A DNA stretch of 64,000 nt from an uncultured Kiritimatiellota bacterium (lineage in GTDB: Bacteria > Verrucomicrobiota > Kiritimatiellia > RFP12 > UBA1067). Below are positions 58,205 to 64,000 of the stretch, piece by piece. Made by a program: the position numbers and the translations under genes. The notes beneath the pieces are model-generated. The model made no database searches. It worked only from the letters and a program-made list of their open reading frames with translations, and was not told the origin of the DNA. The stretch's first letter is position 1. Each line of letters opens with the position of its first letter. Location: positions 1 through 64,000 of the forward strand of contig CAKTYZ010000006.1 of NCBI GenBank assembly GCA_934635225.1, read 5' to 3'.

Positions 58205-59491
58205 TCAAGTCGTCACGCGGTCACGGTGAAAGAAGACGAGACGCGCAAAGAGAATCGCGACCGCACCGATGGCGTAGGTTCCGCCGAAGAGCGCAATGCC
58301 ATGCTGATATGAGAAATGCTGACCGACATAGCCAAGAACAGTTGTCGCCGGGCTGCCGATCAAGAACGCGCCACACAGGTAAACGCCCGTCGCCGCCGCA
58401 CGATAATGCGGCGCGACGACCTCGAAAAGCCCCGCGTAGAGCGAGCAGTCGAAAAAGCCACCCCCGATGCCGAAAAGGAATGTCATGAAACAGCAAAGCG
58501 GCAGACTCGGCATGTAGACCATCGCCGCCATCGTCGGCGCGGAAAGCGCCATGCCGAAAATCATCATGTTGATGCGAATCGCAGGGAACCGATGCGCCAG
58601 CCGGTCTGACAGGCGTGCGCCCAATGCGATGCCGAGAAACGAGCCGACATAGAACCAAAAGACGGAATGGAACGCCGCACTCGCCGCCGTGAGCGCAAAA
58701 CCACCCTCGGAGACGGACTGTCGCATGAAGAGCGGCAGGAACGTGCGGAAGCAGTTCGAGCCAAAGACAAGCATGCCGAAGGCAAACGTCAGGCAAAGCG
58801 CCGTTGGCTTCGAGACCATCGCCAGACACGCGTCTCGGAAAGAGGGCCGAACCGTCAGCCCGTGTTCAGGATTGTGGTGATGATGCTCCGAATGAAAACA
58901 ATGAAGCGGCGGCGTATCGCGCAGACAGACAATCAGGACAAGAGCCCACAGAACGCCGAACGCGCCAAAGCCCCAAAAGGCATAGCGCCAGCCATCCGTC
59001 GAAATGCCGCTCAGCAAGCCCGCAAGAATAGACGAGAGGATGATGCCAAAGTAAAGCCCCGTCTGGTAAATCGAGAGCGCCGTCGAGCGCGTCTTCGTGT
59101 GATACTGGGCAATCAGCGACGAACAGGATGCCGGAATCATGCACTGCCCAACGCCATTCAAGATGCCATAAAGGCAGAGCATGCCGATGAATCCGCCCAC
59201 AAAGCCCGTAAAGAAGACGCCGACGGAGAAGACAAGCGCGCCAACGACCAGCACCCACTTGCGGCGCAGCATGTCCGCCGCGATGCCCGCAAGTGGCACA
59301 ACGAGTCCATAAGCAAAGAGAAAGACTGTCCGCGTCAACCCCCATTCCGCGTCACTCGTTCCCGGCAGACAGTGCTTGATGTCGGGGAGCGACGCATTGA
59401 AAATCTGACGCGAACCGTGCATCAGAAAGTAGGTTACGGTCAGAAGACCAAGGAGAAGCCATTTGTATCGCGTGTCTTTTCTGTCGTCCAT
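58205..59491 (-). CDS. MFS transporter, sugar-phosphate/glycerol-3-phosphate type (428 aa)
   Basis: Twelve hydrophobic segments are present. The start at 59491 (MDDRKDTRYKWLLLGLLTVTYFLMHGSRQIFNASL) resembles organophosphate:phosphate antiporter family N-termini, and the middle includes LVVPLAGIAADMLRRKW, NGVGQCMIPASCSSLIAQYH and GISTDGWRYAFWGFG. A His-rich loop is present between TM6 and TM7 (HSEHHHHNPEHG). Probable importer of a sugar or sugar phosphate. It is adjacent to nagA but transcribed from its own promoter with TATAAT 25 bases before the start and a GGAGAG ribosome site. Confidence 0.8.
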   Translation of the reverse strand: MDDRKDTRYKWLLLGLLTVTYFLMHGSRQIFNASLPDIKHCLPGTSDAEWGLTRTVFLFAYGLVVPLAGIAADMLRRKWVLVVGALVFSVGVFFTGFVGGFIGMLCLYGILNGVGQCMIPASCSSLIAQYHTKTRSTALSIYQTGLYFGIILSSILAGLLSGISTDGWRYAFWGFGAFGVLWALVLIVCLRDTPPLHCFHSEHHHHNPEHGLTVRPSFRDACLAMVSKPTALCLTFAFGMLVFGSNCFRTFLPLFMRQSVSEGGFALTAASAAFHSVFWFYVGSFLGIALGARLSDRLAHRFPAIRINMMIFGMALSAPTMAAMVYMPSLPLCCFMTFLFGIGGGFFDCSLYAGLFEVVAPHYRAAATGVYLCGAFLIGSPATTVLGYVGQHFSYQHGIALFGGTYAIGAVAILFARLVFFHRDRVTT

Positions 59492-59516
59492 CAATCTCTC
59501 CAATCGTTTTGCCGTG

Positions 59517-59525
59517 ATTATAGCA
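59517..59525 (-). promoter_or_regulatory. Extended -10 promoter of the MFS gene
   Basis: Minus-strand TGCTATAAT (hexamer 59517-59522) gives a leader of about 18 bases with GGAGAG. The box lies in the gap after the nagA stop. Confidence 0.6.
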
Positions 59526-59582
59526 TAAAGCCCGTGAGAATTGCCAACCCTTTTATGTGAAGGAATGAAATGATTTGAGAAT

Positions 59583-60773
59583 TTACACGCTGCCTGTGAT
59601 GGCAACCATCGGCCTGAGGTCAGCATCGACCAGCACGACATCGGCAATCTGTCCGGGGACGATTTCGCCACGGTCAACGATGCCGAGAGAGCGGAGCTGA
59701 TTGTAGCCGGCCGCCTTGATTGCCTCGTGGAGCGGCCAGCCCGTGACGCGCACGAAACGGCGGAAGCAGTCCGGGAAGAGAGCAACAGACCCGGCGACGT
59801 TCGAGACGACTGCCTTGGGGTCGTACGGGACGTCGGCAAGGGTCGCCCTGCCTTTCTCGACTTTGACGCGAAGTCCGCCCAGCGAGTAGATTCCGTCCGG
59901 TTCGCCCGCCGCACGCATCGCGTCGGTAATGACCATTACGCGGTCCGCTCCCTTCATCTTGGCGATGAGCTTGATCATCGGGTCAGAGAGGTGCACGCCG
60001 TCGGTGATGATCTCCACGAAGATGTCATCCGCAAGAAGTCCGCCCGTCACCATCGTAGGCCGCAGGTGGTGAATCGGCAGCATCGCGTTGCAGAAGTGCG
60101 TAAGGTGCGTCATACCCGCCACGCGAGCGTGCTCAAACGCATCAAAGTCGGCAGACGAGTGTCCGCCCGAAGTCACGATCCCTGCGGCGGACAGCTCGCG
60201 GATGCAGGCCTCCGCACCGTCGAGTTCTGGCGCAAGCGAGACCTTCTTCACCGGCGAAATTGCGTTGAGGCGCTTCACGAACGCCGCATCGGGCTTCTTG
60301 AGATACGCCGGATTCTGCGCACCTGCCATGTCAGCATTGAAGAACGGACCTTCGAGATGGATGCCGAGGCATGTCGCGCCAATTCCGCGCAACTTGAAAC
60401 GTTCGGCTGCGCGGCCCATCTCGGCGAGCTCTTTCTCGGGGCGTGTCAATCCCGTCGCGAGAAAGCTCGTCACCCCATCCAAGAGTTTGCCGCGAGCGAT
60501 CGTGTCGAACGCTGCGTCCGTCGCGTCGCAGAAGTCCGCGCCGCCGCGTCCGTGGGAGTGGATGTCCACGAAGCCGGGGAGAAGCGTGAGTCCGTCGGCC
60601 TCAAAGGCCTTGTCGCCTTCGCGCCGCGTTGCGCCAGGACCGACTGCGGCAATTCGTCCCGCCTCGATGCGGACATCCACGACACCGAGGTCCTTCCCCG
60701 GCGTGACGACGTGTGCGCCACATATCCGCATGTCCTGTGAATGCACGATCCTCGTGTCTCGGTTGCACATCAT
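59583..60773 (-). CDS. nagA: N-acetylglucosamine-6-phosphate deacetylase (396 aa)
   Basis: Amidohydrolase with the family landmarks LLPGFVDIHSHGRGG (HSHG, residues 72-75), GIHLEGPFFNADMAGAQNP (metal Glu), GGHSSADFD, THFCNAMLP and VMVITDAMRAAGEPDG (catalytic Asp). It removes the acetyl group of GlcNAc-6-P in the cytoplasm. The start at 60773 overlaps the upstream oxidoreductase stop as ATGA. Last gene of the amino-sugar cassette. Confidence 0.95.
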   Translation of the reverse strand: MMCNRDTRIVHSQDMRICGAHVVTPGKDLGVVDVRIEAGRIAAVGPGATRREGDKAFEADGLTLLPGFVDIHSHGRGGADFCDATDAAFDTIARGKLLDGVTSFLATGLTRPEKELAEMGRAAERFKLRGIGATCLGIHLEGPFFNADMAGAQNPAYLKKPDAAFVKRLNAISPVKKVSLAPELDGAEACIRELSAAGIVTSGGHSSADFDAFEHARVAGMTHLTHFCNAMLPIHHLRPTMVTGGLLADDIFVEIITDGVHLSDPMIKLIAKMKGADRVMVITDAMRAAGEPDGIYSLGGLRVKVEKGRATLADVPYDPKAVVSNVAGSVALFPDCFRRFVRVTGWPLHEAIKAAGYNQLRSLGIVDRGEIVPGQIADVVLVDADLRPMVAITGSV

Positions 60774-62170
60774 GGCTTAAGGCCTGGTATCTCCCATCCC
60801 TTGCGGTAGGACCGCGTTAGGAATGCGTTCGCCGCGTCGTTGTCAAAGCGACGGGCCTTAACATCCCATGTGATCTTCACGCCGGGGACGCGCTCTGCGA
60901 TTTCACCCGCAATCACGCATTCGCGCATGTACGTGGACCACGAGAAGTCCGTGGTAGCCTTCCTGCCTGATATCGCGCAGTTCAGGAATTCATGATAGTG
61001 CGTCGGCGCGGGACCGACAATGGGCGGCATCACGACGCGCCCGTCGTTACGGACCGCCCATGCGAAGTCCGCGCCGTGAGGCTGGAGAATCCATCCGTCA
61101 CGACATTTCACAGCCTTCCCTTCATGCCGACGGCGTCCCCAAGGCGTCTTTTCGTAAAGCGCGTCGATCTCAGCCGGCGGACGATAGCCAGCTGGAGCGA
61201 GCTTTTCAGGATCGCTGCAACCGTCGAACCACTCGAACTTGAACGGCTTTCCGTCGGACGCGGGAACTCCGTCGAAGTCGAATACAATGTGCGCGGCGGT
61301 CGGCCACACCTTGTCCTTCACAGCGTCCTCGGCATCTGTTATCGTCTCGGCGCGCACTGACTTGACGGCCGTAGACCCGAGGTCCATGCCGCACCATGCG
61401 GCGGCGATGAGATGACATCCGATATCGCCGATCCAACCGCTACCGAGGTCACGCCAAATGCGCCAGATGAGCGGATGGTAGACCCCGTCGGCGTAGGGAC
61501 GCTCCGCCGCACTGCCGAGCCAGAGATCCCAATCAAGGTTCTCGGGAACGGGCGCCGGCTTCGGAAGAAATCGACGGCGGCGCGAGATTCCCTGTCGCGT
61601 CGAATGGAGGTACACGCACTCGACGGGCCCGAGCGTCTTGGCGCGAAGCATCTTGACGACTTGGCGGTCCGAGGCGTAGGCATTGTACTGCGTGCCCATC
61701 TGCGTGACAACGCCGGCCTGAGCCGCAACGTCACGGAGAAACTTCGCCTCGACCATCGTCTTCGCCATCGGCTTTTCGAGGTAGACATGCTTGCCGGCTT
61801 TCATTGCGGCAGCGGCCATCGCAACATGGTGGTGGTCGGGGGCCCCGACACAGACGGAATCGCTTGAACCGAACTCCTTCTCGTACATCTCGCGCCAGTC
61901 ACGATAGAACCTCGCCTTCGGGAATTTGGCTTTCGCCTGCGCAAGGAACTTCGTGTCCACATCGCAGAACGCCGCCATCTCCACGGACGGATGTGTGCAG
62001 AGTTCGTTAATGTCACCCCAAGCGCGGTTGCCGCAGCCGATGGAGAGGTGGCGAATGAGCGAATTTGGGCTGCGCGTCGAGGTAATGGCCGGAAAGCCCT
62101 TGCATCCGCCCACGGCGAAAAGCCCGGCGGATCCTGCGCACGTAAAAAACTGACGACGATTGAGTTTCAT
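60770..62170 (-). CDS. Tat-exported Gfo/Idh/MocA oxidoreductase of the amino-sugar cassette (466 aa)
   Basis: The N-terminus carries a twin-arginine signal (KLNRRQFFTCAGSAGLFAVGGC) with a probable lipobox Cys. The Rossmann domain follows (LSIGCGNRAWGDINEL, AFCDVDTKFLAQ, SDSVCVGAPDHHHVAMA, GKHVYLEKPMAKTM with the EKP motif). The C-terminal domain contains GSGWIGDIGCHLIAAAWCGMDLG. The start at 62170 is the one that leaves an intact Tat signal. It is placed between a DUF1080-isomerase gene and nagA, so it probably oxidises a GlcNAc-containing glycoside at C3 in the periplasm. Confidence 0.88.
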   Translation of the reverse strand: MKLNRRQFFTCAGSAGLFAVGGCKGFPAITSTRSPNSLIRHLSIGCGNRAWGDINELCTHPSVEMAAFCDVDTKFLAQAKAKFPKARFYRDWREMYEKEFGSSDSVCVGAPDHHHVAMAAAAMKAGKHVYLEKPMAKTMVEAKFLRDVAAQAGVVTQMGTQYNAYASDRQVVKMLRAKTLGPVECVYLHSTRQGISRRRRFLPKPAPVPENLDWDLWLGSAAERPYADGVYHPLIWRIWRDLGSGWIGDIGCHLIAAAWCGMDLGSTAVKSVRAETITDAEDAVKDKVWPTAAHIVFDFDGVPASDGKPFKFEWFDGCSDPEKLAPAGYRPPAEIDALYEKTPWGRRRHEGKAVKCRDGWILQPHGADFAWAVRNDGRVVMPPIVGPAPTHYHEFLNCAISGRKATTDFSWSTYMRECVIAGEIAERVPGVKITWDVKARRFDNDAANAFLTRSYRKGWEIPGLKP

Positions 62171-62222
62171 TGTATATTGCTCCCTTTCATGTGTTTCGTG
62201 AAATTCGTGACGACAACCTGCT

Positions 62223-63710
62223 CTACTGCCTGAGCGCATTGACGAGCGACACGAGAGGACGCAGATTTCGTGCGCTTTCGGCAATGTCATCGAATGTGTT
62301 CTGGCGCTTCTCGCATTCGACGACGAGCCACTTGACGCCAGACTTCTCAGCGGCTGCGACAATCTTCGGCCAGTCTTGCCGGTCTCCTTCCGCACCAGCC
62401 GCGGTCGCGCCGAGAGGCTTTGCGTGGATGCCACTGGGAAGTCGTCCCTTCATCTTCAACATCTCGTCAGCTGGCATGCGCCCGCCCTCAAGAACCGGCC
62501 CGATGTCCATTTCAAGCCGCGCACCGTCCGGAGCGGTCAGAATGTCCCACGGATACTCGCCGTCAACCTTCGTGCTCAGTTCATGGATGTGGTGGTGATA
62601 GCCCACGCGAATGCCATATGACTTAAGCTTCGCCTCAGCGGCATCGAGCCTTCGACAAAACGCGCGCCATTCTGCAGCTGTCTTCGCCTTGAACCATGGG
62701 ATATAGAGGAAATCGACTCCGAAGCGACGACAGAAGGCGACAGTCTTCGCCAGATTCTCCTCGTCTTCGACGTCATCAAACGAAATCGGCTGGTCAGCGA
62801 TGGAAAGGCCGCTCTCCTTCAGGGCCTTTTCAAGGCCCTCCGCATCAACACGGATGAAAGAACCGCACTGCACGCCGTCATAGCCCATGGCCTTGATCTT
62901 CGGAAATATCTCGGCGAACGCTGCCAATTTGTCGGGCTTGTCAAACCATAGGTCCTTCACGCCCCACAACTGGCAACCGAGCTTCATCGGCGAACGGACC
63001 GTCGAGCCGCCGAGCGAGGCAATGCGCAGATTCCTGATTTGGACGCCCGCTTCGCCATGCACGCCTTGGAAGCCCACGCGCCCGTGCGTCGGAATCGTCG
63101 AAAGTGCGGGAAAACCTCGGTGCCAGGGCGGAACCTGGGTGCCGTCGGGATTGATCAGAGGATCTTTCCAATCGTCCAGATTTGCATCAACTACGGCCTT
63201 TCCGTTCAAGACGACATGCACGCTCTTGCCACGGCAGAAGACCGTCATCCTGTTCCACTCACCCGCCGGCTTCGACGCAATCTCAAGCGCGGCGGCGCGT
63301 CCGTAAAGCGAGCCGGATTGCTGGTACGGGAGTTCCTTGCCCTTGAACTTTGGGCTCGCGTCGTCAAGAAGCTGCACCTCAATCTTGTATTTCGGGAACT
63401 GGTCGAGGTTCGAGATATAGATGAACACGCCGCTGTTGCCGTCCTTCTCCATCATGTACTCGAAGTCCAGGACATAGTTCTCGTAGTCAGCCTTTGTCCA
63501 AATGGGCTTGTCGCGCACACTGCAGAGAACGTCGCCCTCCCATTTCCACGCGCCCTTCTCGAACTCGGCGTCCGAGAAGTCTTTTGAGAAAAGCGGTTTC
63601 CACAAATAGGCGGGCGTGTCGGGGTGCGGTTCGACAGGCGCCCTGGGCGCAGTCGCGCATCCAGCCATAAGCAATGCGGCAACCGCCGCAACGATCATTT
63701 CCTTGTCCAT
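62223..63710 (-). CDS. DUF1080-isomerase/epimerase (TIM barrel) fusion lipoprotein (495 aa)
   Basis: A lipoprotein signal (IVAAVAALLMAGCATAP, Cys18). Residues about 35-230 are a DUF1080 (3-keto-disaccharide hydrolase-type) sandwich (WKPLFSKDFSDAEFEKGAW, FEYMMEKDGNSGVFIYI, KPAGEWNRMTVFCRGKSVHVVLNG). Residues about 240-495 are a sugar-phosphate-isomerase-like TIM barrel (MKLGCQLWGVKDLWFDKP, YDGVQCGSF, RVGYHHHIHEL, RLEMDIGPVLEGG, WLVVECEKRQN) with the metal-ligand residues. The domain order is the reverse of that in the gene at 27354-29069. Context: an exported oxidoreductase, nagA and a nagB-like gene, so the target is probably an amino-sugar glycoside. Confidence 0.88.
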   Translation of the reverse strand: MDKEMIVAAVAALLMAGCATAPRAPVEPHPDTPAYLWKPLFSKDFSDAEFEKGAWKWEGDVLCSVRDKPIWTKADYENYVLDFEYMMEKDGNSGVFIYISNLDQFPKYKIEVQLLDDASPKFKGKELPYQQSGSLYGRAAALEIASKPAGEWNRMTVFCRGKSVHVVLNGKAVVDANLDDWKDPLINPDGTQVPPWHRGFPALSTIPTHGRVGFQGVHGEAGVQIRNLRIASLGGSTVRSPMKLGCQLWGVKDLWFDKPDKLAAFAEIFPKIKAMGYDGVQCGSFIRVDAEGLEKALKESGLSIADQPISFDDVEDEENLAKTVAFCRRFGVDFLYIPWFKAKTAAEWRAFCRRLDAAEAKLKSYGIRVGYHHHIHELSTKVDGEYPWDILTAPDGARLEMDIGPVLEGGRMPADEMLKMKGRLPSGIHAKPLGATAAGAEGDRQDWPKIVAAAEKSGVKWLVVECEKRQNTFDDIAESARNLRPLVSLVNALRQ

Positions 63711-63747
63711 ATCAGTCCTTTCTTCGTTAAATCGGATTTACAATGTG

Positions 63748-64000
63748 TTATTTCAGCGTGATCTTGTCCGTCGTGTACACGAGCCTGAAGTCGGGATGCC
63801 CCCAGAGATACGACGCGGGGAGAAACGGCGTTGGTACGCCGCCGCGCACCGAGATCGCCTTCAGCGGTGCGGTCTGCTCTGCAAAGCAGGCGAGAAGCAG
63901 ACACTTCTTGGCTGCGAGGATGGGTGCCATGCCCATCGTCGCCGCATAGCGCGGCACAAGCGACGAGTCGCCGCCCGCCGTGATGGCGGTGTTCTGCGCG
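63748..64000 (-). CDS. NagB-like glucosamine-6-phosphate isomerase/deaminase, partial (C-terminus)
   Basis: The window ends inside this gene, so only about 83 codons are present. They include TAITAGGDSSLVPRYAATMGMAPILAAKKCLLLACF, then GGVPTPFLPASYLWGHPDFRLV, the NagB C-terminal pattern (tmGi..i..akk.lll..G..Ka, P.S.Lq.H). With nagA two genes downstream, a glucosamine-6-P deaminase role is likely, although other members of this isomerase family cannot be excluded from the fragment. It lies 38 bases upstream of the DUF1080-isomerase gene. Confidence 0.72.
   Translation of the reverse strand, partial: AQNTAITAGGDSSLVPRYAATMGMAPILAAKKCLLLACFAEQTAPLKAISVRGGVPTPFLPASYLWGHPDFRLVYTTDKITLK

Noticed and set aside
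1..64000. tRNA, rRNA or other structured RNA genes
   Set aside because: No T-loop-like GGTTCGA...CC clusters with a fitting cloverleaf and no rRNA-like blocks were recognised by eye. A covariance-model scan would be decisive.

Overview
The window looks like chromosome of a GC-rich, Gram-negative member of the PVC group, most plausibly a Kiritimatiellota-type (Verrucomicrobia-related) saccharolytic bacterium. This rests on family content rather than a marker gene: secreted Gfo/Idh/MocA oxidoreductases and DUF1080 proteins, a V-type ATPase, a MurC-MurB fusion, type III glutamine synthetase, an OMPP1/FadL outer-membrane protein and autotransporter-type beta-strand repeat proteins. No rRNA, tRNA or CRISPR array was recognised.

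Layout. 1-2.65 kb is a decaying defence cassette on the minus strand (broken YhcG-type PDDEXK nuclease, Mrr-like endonuclease, a small unknown protein, a Sau3AI/MutH C-terminal-like protein, a truncated ORF) that ends in a short mobile-element-like repeat. 2.76-2.87 kb is a 23-bp tandem repeat array. 2.97-6.7 kb holds a TMEM43-LRR fusion protein and a secreted beta-helix protein. 7.0-15.6 kb is a pectin/plant-glycan type locus: GntR/LacI-type regulator, sugar-porter MFS, GH28, a large beta-strand repeat protein and a DUF4838 lipoprotein. 15.8-19.8 kb is dnaK-groES-groEL. Then follow a TetR regulator, FadL and glnN (GSIII) with a good sigma-54 promoter. 24.5-33.6 kb is a uronate/3-keto-glycoside locus: AraC regulator, uxaC, two exported Gfo/Idh/MocA enzymes, an isomerase-DUF1080 fusion and a hexuronate-type MFS. 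33.6-39.9 kb is a tight operon of V-ATPase subunits D-I-K followed by three envelope-glycan type membrane genes. An IS4-like element (39953-41496) abuts its promoter. 41.6-45.7 kb is an unknown three-gene module (coiled-coil membrane protein, trypsin-like protease, zinc-ribbon membrane protein). 46.1-46.4 kb carries a second 23-bp array and a second copy of the repeat seen at position 1. 46.6-54.0 kb is a split division/cell-wall cluster: mraZ-rsmH-ftsL-ftsI, a compact murC-murB fusion, and divergent ddl-ftsQ. 54.0-58.2 kb has a uridine-kinase-like gene, nadK, nrnA and dinB. 58.2-64 kb is an MFS gene and an amino-sugar cassette (nagB-like, DUF1080-isomerase fusion, exported Gfo/Idh/MocA, nagA).

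How the genes fit together. Two cassettes with the same logic, one tied to uronates (uxaC) and one to GlcNAc (nagA/nagB), each pair exported Gfo/Idh/MocA enzymes with a two-domain DUF1080/isomerase lipoprotein. The two domains occur in opposite order in the two loci. This suggests a periplasmic 'oxidise C3, then eliminate or hydrolyse the glycoside' route specialised by sugar class.

Gene expression. Many genes share an extended -10 box of the form TGNTATAAT. In ten cases the box ends only 6-12 nt before the start codon, so leaderless or near-leaderless transcripts look common, beside genes with ordinary Shine-Dalgarno leaders. Operons are very tight, with many ATGA/GTGA overlaps.
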